From positions 2,170,001-2,234,000 of the forward strand of contig NC_016026.1 in NCBI RefSeq assembly GCF_000226315.1: a stretch of DNA of 64,000 nt. The letters are read 5' to 3'. The notes beneath the pieces are model-generated. The model saw nothing but the letters and a program-made list of their open reading frames with translations. It made no database searches and was not told the origin of the DNA. Made by a program: the position numbers and the translations under genes. Source of the DNA: Micavibrio aeruginosavorus ARL-13. Its GTDB lineage: Bacteria > Pseudomonadota > Alphaproteobacteria > Micavibrionales > Micavibrionaceae. Below are positions 52,850 to 62,690 of this stretch, one piece after another (the stretch's first letter is position 1; each line of letters begins with the position of its first letter).

Positions 52850-54793
52850 CTAACTAATCCTTCCTCGCCAGCGTAAAAGGCGCATTGCATTGGCCGTTAC
52901 CAGCACGGTTGCCCCTGTATCGGCCAGAATGGCGGGCCATAATCCTGTAATACCCGCAATGGTCGTGATTAAAAATACGACTTTTAAACCCAAGGAAATT
53001 ACAATGTTCTGGTGGATATTCTCCATCACTTTTTTAGACAGGGAAATCATATTAATGATATCAAGAACCCTGCCGTGAAGAATGGCAGCATCCGCTGTTT
53101 CCAAGGCAACGTCCGTGCCGCCGCCCATAGCAATGCCGATATCTGCCGCGGCTAAGGCGGGCGCATCATTAATGCCGTCGCCTATCTTGGCGACGATAAA
53201 ACCGCTAGATTGCAGTTTTTGAATAATGGCCTGTTTATCTTCCGGCATCATGTGCGCGTAAATTTCCGAAATCCCCATGCTTCTGCCAATAGCATCCGCC
53301 GTCCGCTGATTATCGCCGGTCAGCATCAGCGTAACAATTCCTGCATCTCTTAGCGCTTTAAGCCCCTCAAGTGCATCTGCGCGCGGTTCATCACGAATTG
53401 CCAATAATCCCGCAATCTCTCCGTCCACAAGCAAAACCGACACGGTTTTCCCCTCATCGTTGAGAAGCTCGATCTTGGATATTTGATCTAAACTCAACGG
53501 GGCCACTTTTTGCGCCGCCGATGGGGAATATAAATAGACAGTCTGGTCGGCCACACTCCCTGAAACGCCTTTCCCTGCAATGGCTTTGGAATCCGACGCG
53601 ATTGGAATATTCACTTGTGCAGCTTTTGCCCGCGCGACAATGGCAAGTGCCAGAGGATGGGAGGAACCTGTTTCTATGGCAGCAGCAAGCGACAGGATAT
53701 CCGGCTCTGTACGCCCCAATGCGATTACATCTGTAACGACCGGCTTGCCTTCCGTGATTGTTCCGGTCTTGTCCAAGGCAACATGCGTGACAGATCGTAA
53801 ATTCTCTAGTACCGCGCCGCCTTTCATGAGAAGGCCGCGCCGCGCGCCCGCCGCCAGTCCGGCGGCAATAGCGGCAGGCGTGGATATAACAAGGGCGCAG
53901 GGACAACCTATCAGAAGAATTGCCAGCCCTTTATAAATCCATTCATACCATGATTCCCCCATGAACAGGGGCGGAATAACCGCCACCGAAAAACCGAGCA
54001 GCAACACAGCGGGCGTATAATAGCGCGAAAACCGAGTAATAAATCGTTCCGTGGGCGACTTGCTTTCCTGCGCTTCCTCGACAAGCTTGATAATCCGGGC
54101 GATCGTATTGTCGCTGGCCGACGCCGTGACCCGAATACGCAGAACACCGTCGCCGTTGATTGTTCCCGCGAAAACCACGTCGCCCGTTTTCTTTTTCTTT
54201 GGCACGCTTTCACCCGTGACGGGAGCTTCATCTATTGCGCTTTCGCCCTCGATAATCTCACCGTCTGCCGCAACCCGATCACCGGGCCGCACCAGAATAA
54301 CGGAACCGATAGATAAAGTTTCGGCCAGAACCTCGCTTGTTGTTCCGTCTTGTTCCAAAAAAGCCGTTTTAGGAATAAGCGCCGCAAGGGCCTGAATGCT
54401 GGCGTTCGCCTTACGCGTGGCTATACCTTCCAGCAATTCGCCAATCAGGAACAGCAATACGACCATTGCAGCTTCCTGCGTGGCACCGATAAAGAACGCC
54501 CCGGTTGCCGCAATCGTCATAAGCATTTCAATGGTGAAGGGATTTCCTTGTCTGGCCCCGTCATAAGCGCGGCGCATGATAGGAACTAGTCCCACAGCAA
54601 GAGCGACCAGAAACGCGATATCTTCTAAAGAAGGAATTAGAAAGCCAATAATATAGGCAAGTCCCAGCGCCGTGCCGCACAATACCGTCATTCGCATCTG
54701 AGGATTCCCCAACCAGCTTTTTTCCTGCGACTTTATGCTCTTCCCGCTGCTGCAACAGGATGACACTTTAGAATTCTGGTGGTGTTCGCTCAT
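52850..54793 (-). CDS. P1B-type ATPase, Zn/Cd/Pb exporter
   Basis: 647 residues. The transmembrane metal site is LIGCPCALVIS (CPC), phosphorylation box ALDKTGTITEGKP, nucleotide site ETGSSHPLALAI, and hinge VAKIGDGINDAPALAAADIG. The N-terminus has no full HMA domain, only a Cys/Ser-rich MSEHHQNSKVSSCCSSGKS, which could bind metal. The family (ZntA/CadA, P1B-2) exports Zn2+, Cd2+ or Pb2+ from cytosol to periplasm, where the CzcCBA pump of the same operon takes over. Last long gene of the czc transcript. Confidence 0.93.
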   Translation of the reverse strand: MSEHHQNSKVSSCCSSGKSIKSQEKSWLGNPQMRMTVLCGTALGLAYIIGFLIPSLEDIAFLVALAVGLVPIMRRAYDGARQGNPFTIEMLMTIAATGAFFIGATQEAAMVVLLFLIGELLEGIATRKANASIQALAALIPKTAFLEQDGTTSEVLAETLSIGSVILVRPGDRVAADGEIIEGESAIDEAPVTGESVPKKKKTGDVVFAGTINGDGVLRIRVTASASDNTIARIIKLVEEAQESKSPTERFITRFSRYYTPAVLLLGFSVAVIPPLFMGESWYEWIYKGLAILLIGCPCALVISTPAAIAAGLAAGARRGLLMKGGAVLENLRSVTHVALDKTGTITEGKPVVTDVIALGRTEPDILSLAAAIETGSSHPLALAIVARAKAAQVNIPIASDSKAIAGKGVSGSVADQTVYLYSPSAAQKVAPLSLDQISKIELLNDEGKTVSVLLVDGEIAGLLAIRDEPRADALEGLKALRDAGIVTLMLTGDNQRTADAIGRSMGISEIYAHMMPEDKQAIIQKLQSSGFIVAKIGDGINDAPALAAADIGIAMGGGTDVALETADAAILHGRVLDIINMISLSKKVMENIHQNIVISLGLKVVFLITTIAGITGLWPAILADTGATVLVTANAMRLLRWRGRIS

Positions 54794-54877
54794 ATCTTAC
54801 TTTCTATAGTCTGATTACGGGAGAGCGCAGTTTTCAATCCGCGCTCTCTCTGTCATTTAATCAGGGCGTTGTCCCGG

Positions 54878-55366
54878 TTATGGCTGATAAAGTGATTTCA
54901 CCAAATCCTTTTGTGAAACCAAAAGAGAAAGGGACTCGGATGCCCCCGCTTTGTCGTTATCTTCTGCCGCATGGTGAAAACGATCAACCGTCTTTGTAAG
55001 CTGCCCAAGGGCCTGTCCCAGTCTTTCATTTCCTTTATCGGCAAAACCATGGAGGGCCTCAATGGCAGCCTCAAGCTTTTCACCGGATTCATGCAAAACA
55101 TTCGCATCATCCGTTTCGATAGCCTTTTGAGCCGCAATAATGGTTTCATTCATTAAATTCCAGGCTGCTTCCGTGCTGTCCGGCCTGGCGACCGAAAAAT
55201 GAGGTTTTCCGTCATCATGACCATGTCCGTCGCTATGCGCCCCGGAAGATTCATGAGCATGTGCCTTATCGTCGGTATGGCCATGCCCATCTTCTGCGTA
55301 TGCCGGAAATGATAAAGCCAGAACGGATAGTGTCGTTAAAAGCAGTCTTCGTTTCATTCTATTCAC
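54878..55366 (-). CDS. His-rich secreted metal-binding protein
   Basis: 162 residues, signal peptide (MKRRLLLTTLSVLALSFPAYA); the ATG at 55366 or 55357 may be used. Residues 27-65 are a His/Asp-rich stretch (DGHGHTDDKAHAHESSGAHS), a likely metal-binding segment, followed by a helical domain (TKTVDRFHHAAEDND). It lies between the EF-hand gene and the ATPase in the czc operon. A periplasmic Zn/Cd/Co buffer or sensor is inferred; no named family. Confidence 0.75.
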   Translation of the reverse strand: MNRMKRRLLLTTLSVLALSFPAYAEDGHGHTDDKAHAHESSGAHSDGHGHDDGKPHFSVARPDSTEAAWNLMNETIIAAQKAIETDDANVLHESGEKLEAAIEALHGFADKGNERLGQALGQLTKTVDRFHHAAEDNDKAGASESLSLLVSQKDLVKSLYQP

Positions 55367-55398
55367 TCCTGTCAGGGTTAAAAAATTCGCTTCTATAA

Positions 55399-55917
55399 TT
55401 AATCTTCTTTAAGCTTGCGAACATATGAACTGGGTAGTTTTTCTCCATCCAGGCGGTATTCTTTCTTGGAAATCACGCCATCACCATCACGATCAAAATT
55501 CGTTTGGTGTTTTTCCATGTAGGCCTGATATTCTTCCTGGGATATTTTTCCATCATTGTTTTTGTCCGCATTGTTATAACGATTCTTAATTCTGTTTGTC
55601 TGGCTCCTGCTTAATGCTTCACCATAAGCGCCGCCCGTTTCAGATTTAAATTTATCCAATGAAGCCGCCCGTTCCTGTTCGGAAATAACACCATCTTTAT
55701 TAATATCCGCCGCGTCAAACTTCGTTGCCACGCTTTCCCGAAGTTCTTCAGCTTGCAGGACACCATCTTTGTTTTTATCAAATTTTTTCATATCTTCGAC
55801 GCGCCGATCATACTTCTTTTGTAAGTATTCAGGCACTTCTTTCTTGTCATCTGCCATGGCGATGGATGGTATAGACAAGAGTGAAACCACCAGAAGCGTT
55901 CCTAAAGTCTTGGTCAT
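55399..55917 (-). CDS. Periplasmic protein with four EF-hands
   Basis: 172 residues with a signal peptide ending in IAMADD. Four EF-hand loops are readable: DKNKDGVLQAEE, DINKDGVISEQE, DKNNDGKISQEE and DRDGDGVISKKE, each with Asp at 1, 3 and 5 and Glu at 12. It should bind Ca2+ or another divalent ion in the periplasm. It is directly before czcA in the resistance operon (15-base gap). The C-terminus is Lys-rich. Confidence 0.88.
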   Translation of the reverse strand: MTKTLGTLLVVSLLSIPSIAMADDKKEVPEYLQKKYDRRVEDMKKFDKNKDGVLQAEELRESVATKFDAADINKDGVISEQERAASLDKFKSETGGAYGEALSRSQTNRIKNRYNNADKNNDGKISQEEYQAYMEKHQTNFDRDGDGVISKKEYRLDGEKLPSSYVRKLKED

Positions 55918-55931
55918 CGTTTTTCTCCTTG

Positions 55932-58900
55932 TTAATGGGTTATGCTTTCTAAAAACTCTTCATCCGCAACAGCCTGATCTTTCTTTGAGAAAAGTTTGTA
56001 AAGCGCAGGCAGGACAATCAAAGTCAGTAACGTGGCCGTGACAAGGCCGCCAATGACGACGGTTGCCAGCGGTTTTTGTACTTCGGCCCCGGTACCGGTT
56101 GCCAAAGCCATAGGCACGAAACCAAGCGAAGCCACAAGCGCGGTCATAAGAACGGGCCGAAGGCGCGTTAAGGCCCCCTGCACAATCGCCTCGCTGGTCG
56201 CTATACCTTTTGCGACAAGGTGATTGATATAACTAATCATCACCAGGCCATTCAGCACAGCAATACCAGACAGGGCGATAAAACCTACTGCTGCCGGAAT
56301 TGAAAACGGCATATCGCGCAAAAATAAGGTCAGAATGCCGCCCGATATCGCCAACGGAACGCCGCTAAAGACGAGCAACGCTTGTTTGGTCGACCCAAGG
56401 GCCGTAAACAGCATCATGAAAATCAGGAAAAAACACGCGGGGACGACGATCATCAAGCGGGCACGCGCCGCCTCAAGATTTTCAAACTGTCCGCCCCAGT
56501 CCAGCCAATAGCCTGAAGGAATTTTAACCTGTTCATTCAGCACATCCTGTGCCTCTGCCACAAAAGAGCCTATATCCCGGCCCCGGACGTTGGCCTGTAC
56601 GACCACGCGCCGTTTGCCGTTTTCGCGGCTAATCTGGTTCGGCCCTTCGGAAAGGCGGAAACTGACCAATTCCTTCAAAGGCACGAACGCGCCGCGCCCA
56701 CCGTTTTCATGCGGTACGGGAACGGGCAGGTTTTCAAGCGCAGGGATATCCTGCCTGATTTCTTCTGGCAAACGCACCACGATAGGGAAACGCCTGTCGC
56801 CTTCAAAAATGAGGCCCGCCTCCTGTCCGCCTATCGCCACCGCAACCAGATCAAGAATATCTCCGATATTAAGGCCATAACGGGCGATCGCTCCTTTATT
56901 CAGGTCGATATCCAGCATGGGCAAGCCTGTTACCTGTTCGACTTTCACGTCCGCTGCGCCATTAACCCTACGCAAGGCAGAGGCGATTTTATTTGCTGTT
57001 GCGCTCATGACGTCAAAATCATCGCCATAAACCTTGATCGCCACGTCGCTGCGGACGCCCGCGATCAGTTCGTTAAAGCGCATTTGAATAGGTTGGGTAT
57101 ATTCATAGTTATTACCCGGCACCTGTTCGACGGCCTTGGCGAGCTTTTCAATGAATTCAGGCTTGGTCATGGATTTATCCGGCCATTCATCTTTAGGTTT
57201 CAGAATAATGAATGTATCCGATACGTTCGGCGGCATAGGGTCGGCGGCCATTTCAGCCGTGCCGGTTTTGGCATAGACAAACGCCACTTCCGGCAAAACG
57301 CTGATTGCTTTTTCGACTTGCAGCTGCATAGCCGTGGATTCGGATATACCGGTGCTGGGGATACGCATAGCGTGCATGGCGATATCTTTTTCATCGAGCG
57401 TCGGGATAAATTCCTGTCCTAGTCGCGTTCCCACCAGCATTGAAAACACAAAAAACGCAAGCGCGGCGAGAATAACCGTTTTTGGTCTTTTTAGGCTCCA
57501 ATTCAGCATAGGCGCATAAGCGGATTTCGCTTTCGCAATGATACGGTTTTCCTTTTCCTCGACCTTGCCACGGATAAATATGGCGATCATGGCCGGAATG
57601 AAGGTGATGGACAGAATGAAGGCGGCGACCAGCGCGATAATGACCGTCATAGCCATCGGCTCAAACATTTTGCCCTCAACGCCCGAGAAGGTCAGCAACG
57701 GCAAATAAACCGTGATGATAATAGCCTGTCCGAAAACGGCGGGCTGAATCATCTGGCGACTGGCCTCCATCACTTCTTCCATGCGCTCCGACAGGGTTAG
57801 AAGACGTCCCTCATGGTGTTGCCGTTCGGACAGACGGCGCAAGCAGTTTTCAGTCACGATCACCGCGCCGTCCACAATCAGGCCAAAATCCAGAGCGCCA
57901 AGGCTCATAAGGTTCGCACTGATACCCATTTTCAACATGCCGGTGGCGGTCATCATCATGGCGATAGGAATAACAAGCGCCGTAATCAGGGCTGCGCGGA
58001 AATTTCCAAGCAGCAAAAACAGAACGACAACGACCAGCAATGCGCCTTCACCAAGGTTTTTTTGTACCGTGTGAATCGTTGCATCTACCAGCTTGGTGCG
58101 GTTCAGGACTGTTTTTGCTTTGACACCCTCGGGAAGAGTTCTATTGATTTCCGCAAGTTTTGCGTCAACAGCCTTGGAAACAATCCGGCTGTTTTCACCT
58201 TTCAGCATCATGGCCGTCCCTACGACGACCTCATGCCCGTTTTCGCTGGCGCTTCCTGTCCGTAATTCCTTGCCAAGCGCAACATTTGCCACATCTTTCA
58301 CATATAAAGGAATCCCGCCGCGGGTTGATAAAACGACATTGCCGATTTGTTCAATCGTTTCCAGCCGCCCGTCTGCGCGCACAACATAAGATTCTCCCTT
58401 TTGTTCAAGAAATCCCGCGCCGGTGCTGGCGTTATTTCGTTCAAGCGCCTCGATCACATCGGAAAAAGACAGACCAAGCGCGGCTAGTTTTTGTGGGTCT
58501 GGCTGCACATGATATTGCTGCGCGTACCCGCCAATGGCGTCCACTTCCGCAACCCCCGGAACGGTTTTAAGCTGTGGACGGATAATCCAGTCCTGCACCG
58601 TTCGCAGATACATGGCTTTTTCAAATTCATTTTGCAGCACCCGGCCTTCGGGCGTGGTATAAGGCGCGTTCGGGTCTTCATATTCGACCGTCCACATATA
58701 GATCTCGCCAAGACCGGTTGAAATCGCGCCCATGCGCGGCTCCGCGCCTTCCGGCAAGGACTCTTTAGCCTGCGCCAGACGTTCATTGACCTGCGCGCGC
58801 GCAAAATAAAGATCGACGTTATCCTTGAAAATCACCGTGACCTGCGCAAATCCGTTACGAGATATCGACCGCGTATAGACTAGGCCGGGAATGCCAGCCA

Positions 58901-59117
58901 TTGCCGTTTCGATAGGATAAGTGACTTGCTGCTCTATCTCGAACGGGGACAAAGACGGCACTTCAATATTGATTGCCACCTGATTGTTTGTGATATCCGG
59001 CACGGCGTCGATAGGAAGCTTGCTCAGGGAATACATACCATAAGCGGCCAGAACGGCGGTCATCATGACGATTAACAGCCGGTGAGCGATAGAAAATTTA
59101 AGGATACGTTCAATCAT
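55932..59117 (-). CDS. czcA: Heavy-metal RND pump permease
   Basis: 1061 residues. The HME-type signature in TM4 is LDFGLIVDGAVIVTENCLRR (the Asp-Asp-Glu relay), and the N-terminus IERILKFSIAHRLLIVMM and the porter motif FKDNVDLYFARAQVNERLAQ fit CzcA. It uses protons to move Zn2+, Co2+ or Cd2+ from periplasm through the CzcB-CzcC complex to the outside. The metal cannot be read from the sequence alone. 17 bases after czcB. Confidence 0.95.
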   Translation of the reverse strand: MIERILKFSIAHRLLIVMMTAVLAAYGMYSLSKLPIDAVPDITNNQVAINIEVPSLSPFEIEQQVTYPIETAMAGIPGLVYTRSISRNGFAQVTVIFKDNVDLYFARAQVNERLAQAKESLPEGAEPRMGAISTGLGEIYMWTVEYEDPNAPYTTPEGRVLQNEFEKAMYLRTVQDWIIRPQLKTVPGVAEVDAIGGYAQQYHVQPDPQKLAALGLSFSDVIEALERNNASTGAGFLEQKGESYVVRADGRLETIEQIGNVVLSTRGGIPLYVKDVANVALGKELRTGSASENGHEVVVGTAMMLKGENSRIVSKAVDAKLAEINRTLPEGVKAKTVLNRTKLVDATIHTVQKNLGEGALLVVVVLFLLLGNFRAALITALVIPIAMMMTATGMLKMGISANLMSLGALDFGLIVDGAVIVTENCLRRLSERQHHEGRLLTLSERMEEVMEASRQMIQPAVFGQAIIITVYLPLLTFSGVEGKMFEPMAMTVIIALVAAFILSITFIPAMIAIFIRGKVEEKENRIIAKAKSAYAPMLNWSLKRPKTVILAALAFFVFSMLVGTRLGQEFIPTLDEKDIAMHAMRIPSTGISESTAMQLQVEKAISVLPEVAFVYAKTGTAEMAADPMPPNVSDTFIILKPKDEWPDKSMTKPEFIEKLAKAVEQVPGNNYEYTQPIQMRFNELIAGVRSDVAIKVYGDDFDVMSATANKIASALRRVNGAADVKVEQVTGLPMLDIDLNKGAIARYGLNIGDILDLVAVAIGGQEAGLIFEGDRRFPIVVRLPEEIRQDIPALENLPVPVPHENGGRGAFVPLKELVSFRLSEGPNQISRENGKRRVVVQANVRGRDIGSFVAEAQDVLNEQVKIPSGYWLDWGGQFENLEAARARLMIVVPACFFLIFMMLFTALGSTKQALLVFSGVPLAISGGILTLFLRDMPFSIPAAVGFIALSGIAVLNGLVMISYINHLVAKGIATSEAIVQGALTRLRPVLMTALVASLGFVPMALATGTGAEVQKPLATVVIGGLVTATLLTLIVLPALYKLFSKKDQAVADEEFLESITH

Positions 59118-59134
59118 AATAATTACCAGCTTTC

Positions 59135-60412
59135 TTAGTGGGCGTGTTCAGCTTCGGATTTTCCAAGCTCGGCCTTGAGTGTGAAGGTATTGGACACGGC
59201 AACGGGTTCGCCAAATGTAACGCCGGAGATAATCTCCACATGGCGACTATCTTCCCGGCCGATCGTTATGTCGCGCTTTTCAAAGCCGCTGCCCGTTCGT
59301 ACAAAGACGGCAGGCTTGCCTTCAATGGTTTGCACCGCCTCTTTCGGAATAATCAAATCTGTTTCCTGGGCGGAGGTCACAATCGCGGCATTTGCAAATT
59401 CACCTGGCCGCCACGCGCCGTCTGCATTGTCCAGTGCAATAATGGCTTTGGCAGAGCGCGTTTCAGAGTCAATGGCAGGGCTGACGAAAATCAATTTTCC
59501 TTCAGCCTTGCCACCACTTCCCGTTATCACGGCCCCTTGTCCTTCCTTAACGAAAGCCAGATCGCCCGGCGCAATGGCCGTTTCTACCCAGACCGTGCTT
59601 AAATCCGCAACCGTATAGGCGGAATGCGTGGAATCCACATATTCCCCTAACGTTAATTCACGCGCAATCACGCGCCCCGGCAGGGGGGAGCGCAATTCAT
59701 GAAACCGCAATCTGTCGGCATTGGTGCTTTCATAGGCTTTAAGCGTATCGGAATCATGACCTAAGGCCTGTAACTTCTGGCGGGTCAGATCAAGGCGGAT
59801 TTTGGCCTCTTGATGCGTGTTTTTTGCGCTTAAGTAATCCTGTTCCGCCGTGATTTTCTTATCCCACAATCCTTTTTCACGGTTGAAATTCGTGCGGGCG
59901 AGTTCTTCGGCACGTTTTGCGGCCAGATAATCCGCAAAAGATTCTGCCATTTCCCGGCTTTCAATCAGGGCCAGTATTTCGCCCTGCTCGACCGTATCGC
60001 CTAAATTCTTTCTGGCTTCTGTAACAGTGCCGCTAACTTTAGGAACAATCTGCGCCATGCGGTCGGCAGACGCGACGATCCTGCCCGGTACTGAAACCTC
60101 GCGCGCCAGCTTGCCAGGGCCGACAACCGCTACCTTGATACCCGCAGCCGCGATTTGTGCCGCGCTTAAAGCAACCTGTCCCTCTTCCGCATGGCTGCCT
60201 TCGCCGCCGTGACCGTGTTCCTCTTCATGGGCGTGACCGTGCTTTTCTTCGCCTTTATCATGGCTTTCCTCACCTTCCTCATGGGCATGTGCGTCGCCAT
60301 GTTCCTCAGCTGCATAACTCGGTGGCGTGAATTCATTATAGGCAAGCCCACCGAGCAATGCGGCAATCGCCACCGACGCAATCAGAAATGTTTTTAACTT
60401 TGTTTTCTTCAT
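59135..60412 (-). CDS. czcB: Heavy-metal RND membrane fusion protein
   Basis: 425 residues from the ATG at 60412, which has AGGAA upstream. An anchor (LKTFLIASVAIAALLGGLAY) is followed by an acidic His-rich segment (EHGDAHAHEEGEESHDKGEE), typical of CzcB, that binds metal. Lipoyl and barrel parts follow: VSVPGRIVASADRMAQIVPK, VEQGEILALIESREMAESFA, LRSPLPGRVIARELTLGEYV. It links CzcA and CzcC. Starts 4 bases after the czcC stop. Confidence 0.93.
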   Translation of the reverse strand: MKKTKLKTFLIASVAIAALLGGLAYNEFTPPSYAAEEHGDAHAHEEGEESHDKGEEKHGHAHEEEHGHGGEGSHAEEGQVALSAAQIAAAGIKVAVVGPGKLAREVSVPGRIVASADRMAQIVPKVSGTVTEARKNLGDTVEQGEILALIESREMAESFADYLAAKRAEELARTNFNREKGLWDKKITAEQDYLSAKNTHQEAKIRLDLTRQKLQALGHDSDTLKAYESTNADRLRFHELRSPLPGRVIARELTLGEYVDSTHSAYTVADLSTVWVETAIAPGDLAFVKEGQGAVITGSGGKAEGKLIFVSPAIDSETRSAKAIIALDNADGAWRPGEFANAAIVTSAQETDLIIPKEAVQTIEGKPAVFVRTGSGFEKRDITIGREDSRHVEIISGVTFGEPVAVSNTFTLKAELGKSEAEHAH

Positions 60413-60416
60413 GGTT

Positions 60417-61703
60417 TTATTCCTTGTTAGACGTGTTTTCATGCGCGTGAATTGCGGTCATACGTTCGATCGTGGCGCGCTGGCGGTAATAATCGAAAAT
60501 GGCTTCGTTATATTGCCTGCGGGCATCAAACAAAGTGCGCTGCGCGTCCAGGACCTCCAGATAGCCAAATTTTCCCGCGTCATAACCCTGCCGGGAAAAT
60601 GAAAAAGCTTCCTCGGCTCCCGGCAGTACGGAATCATTCAGGGTGCTTGCTTCGCGGTATGCGCTCACAAAATTCTCATAAGCTTCCGTTAGAGACGCTT
60701 CTAATGATAATTCTCCACCGCGCTGTTCCAGTTTTGCGGCGTTCAATTCATGCCCGGCGCGCTGTATGCCCGCGCGATTGATATTGAAGACCGGAAGCGG
60801 AAATGAAACGCCTGCCACGAAAGCTTGGCGATCATCTTCGCGGAATTGTCTTACGCCAAAGCCCACTGTCGGGTCGGGGAAAGCACTGGCTTTTTCCAAG
60901 GAAAGCATGGATTGCGCTTGTGTAACATCGGCCTCAAAGCTTTTAACGTCCGGGGTTCTGGCAAGCTGCTCCCTATAATATAAGAATGGCTCCGGCTCTG
61001 TGGGCGCGGGAAGGGTTTGTGCGTCAACGGTAAAATCGCCTAAATTACCGCCCATTAAAATTTCCAGCGCCTTCTTTTTTGTGTTCACGGAACGGCGCGC
61101 GCGTTCAAGCGCAATATCGCTTGAAGAAAGCTCAATCTCCGCCTTGTTCCTTTGAATAGGCGGCTCTTTTCCGGCATCCACTCTGGCGGCGACGCTGTTC
61201 CGCACTTCCGCCGCAAGGTTGCGTTCTTCCGCGATCACGGCAAGGTCACGCTGCGCGGCGACCAATTCCGCATAGGCGATTGTGACGTCCCGTATCAGGT
61301 CAAGCCGCGCGCCGTCGCTGGCATAATGAATCTTTGTTTTTTCTGCTTCGGCCACCCGGATACGATTGCCGCGCTTCCCCGGCAATTCGACAAGTTGCGA
61401 AACACCATAGGTGATTTCTGCAACGTCCACTCCATCATAAGGACCGTCACCGTAAATATTTTCAGCTTCAACAGATATTTCCGGGTTTGGCAACGCGCCC
61501 GCCTGTGACCGGCTGGCATTAGCGGCGTCGGCACGGCTTGCTGATGCGCCTAGCACGGGCGAATGTTCCAAGGCCCACGCTATAGCCTGATCGAGAACAA
61601 GCGTTGCGGGCACATCAACCGTTTGTGCGAAAGTGGGGGAAGATATTAAAAAGGTAGTCGCCAGAAGCCCCGCCAGAAGCAGGCGTTTTGCAGAAACGAT
61701 CAT
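60417..61703 (-). CDS. czcC: Heavy-metal RND outer-membrane channel
   Basis: 428 residues of the TolC/OMF family. It has a signal peptide (LLLAGLLATTFLISSPTFAQ), the two repeats with long coiled helices (ADAANASRSQAGALPNPEIS, AYENFVSAYREASTLNDSVL), and AEEAFSFSRQGYDAGKFGYL near the end. First gene of the leftward czcC-czcB-czcA operon; a promoter is expected in 61704-61801. Confidence 0.92.
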   Translation of the reverse strand: MIVSAKRLLLAGLLATTFLISSPTFAQTVDVPATLVLDQAIAWALEHSPVLGASASRADAANASRSQAGALPNPEISVEAENIYGDGPYDGVDVAEITYGVSQLVELPGKRGNRIRVAEAEKTKIHYASDGARLDLIRDVTIAYAELVAAQRDLAVIAEERNLAAEVRNSVAARVDAGKEPPIQRNKAEIELSSSDIALERARRSVNTKKKALEILMGGNLGDFTVDAQTLPAPTEPEPFLYYREQLARTPDVKSFEADVTQAQSMLSLEKASAFPDPTVGFGVRQFREDDRQAFVAGVSFPLPVFNINRAGIQRAGHELNAAKLEQRGGELSLEASLTEAYENFVSAYREASTLNDSVLPGAEEAFSFSRQGYDAGKFGYLEVLDAQRTLFDARRQYNEAIFDYYRQRATIERMTAIHAHENTSNKE

Positions 61704-61801
61704 TTTGAAGTTCCTTGTCGTGATTAAATTGCATCAATCGCAATGCCGCCTTTGCAGGGCGGCGTGAAGGGGCGGGCCTAATCAGGCCGGAATCCCTTTA
61801 A

Positions 61802-62158
61802 TCAGACGAGAGCTTTTGGGGGGCGTAAAAGAGAAAAATGGTAATCGCCAATAGGGCGATCTTTCAATATAGGGAAAACTTTTCTGGCTTCCAGATGAAA
61901 CTTTAGAGAGTAACTTGATGCATTGAATGCATGACTAGTGCAGCAATGGGCACAATCGAGGCATTTTGATTTTTCTGCCTTATCGTGACTGGCCTTCTCT
62001 TTCTGATCTTGGTGATGATCAGAGCACCCCTCATGGTTTGTATCTGCTAGTTGGGAAAGGATTGCAGAATCGCATGAGTCCTTTGAAAATGCATAGGCAG
62101 CAGCTGGAAAGCCGCTGAATCCAATAGCAAAAACAAGGATCATGAGTAAGATGCGCAT
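61802..62158 (-). CDS. Small secreted His/Cys-rich protein (DUF2946/CopL-like)
   Basis: 118 residues from the ATG at 62158. Signal peptide (MRILLMILVFAIGFSGFPAA) then a His/Cys-rich run: DTNHEGCSDHHQDQKEKASHD and KCLDCAHCCTSHAF. The C-terminal FSLLRPPKALV is typical of small proteins placed just before metal-efflux operons. Likely binds a metal in the periplasm and perhaps tunes the efflux genes. 98 bases upstream of czcC. No verified function. Confidence 0.7.
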   Translation of the reverse strand: MRILLMILVFAIGFSGFPAAAYAFSKDSCDSAILSQLADTNHEGCSDHHQDQKEKASHDKAEKSKCLDCAHCCTSHAFNASSYSLKFHLEARKVFPILKDRPIGDYHFSLLRPPKALV

Positions 62159-62247
62159 ATGTAAAGATATAGCATCGCTATAGTTAGTTAACAATAGGCT
62201 TTTACACAGAAATACATATTCACCAAGGCTAACAATGCGTTTGCTCC

Positions 62248-62685
62248 CTACTCCTGATCCCGCACCTGTATCTTTGTCCGTTTCTTTTGCCGCAGAGTGA
62301 GTAATTGCTTTACAGCGCGACTGAACAAGGCCGGGGGCAGGAAGCCGTAATCATACCGCCCCTGCGCACCCGGTACAGGGCGCAAATCAAACCCCGGCCA
62401 TGCAAAGACGTTCAGATCGTTCAGCACGATCCATGACCGCTCCATATCCAGCCCCAAATGGTTTTTTACGCGCGGGGGGATTTCAAGGGCCGTTTCCGGG
62501 TCTTGGGGCGGTGTATGCGTGACGGGTGCCACGGTCACGGTCTTGATGCCGTCCTGATCCTGTATGGAAAGAATGATGACGCAGGGGCGGTTTTTGACCC
62601 CTTCCTCCTGCCCGGCTTCGGCCTCATGCCGCCAGAGATAGGCATAGGAAATGACAAGGCCGACTTCCGGCTCCGGTAAAGGCAT
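62248..62685 (-). CDS. PemK/MazF-like toxin
   Basis: 145 residues. It has the PemK-like beta barrel beginning: VGLVISYAYLWRHEAEAGQE, NRPCVIILSIQDQDGIKTVT, APVTHTPPQDPETALEIPPR. The endoribonuclease residues cannot be fully placed, but the RPCVII strand and the APVTH motif fit the family. Its gene begins 5 bases after the antitoxin stop. Type II toxin of a stability module on the mobile element. Confidence 0.8.
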   Translation of the reverse strand: MPLPEPEVGLVISYAYLWRHEAEAGQEEGVKNRPCVIILSIQDQDGIKTVTVAPVTHTPPQDPETALEIPPRVKNHLGLDMERSWIVLNDLNVFAWPGFDLRPVPGAQGRYDYGFLPPALFSRAVKQLLTLRQKKRTKIQVRDQE

Positions 62686-62690
62686 CCCGT

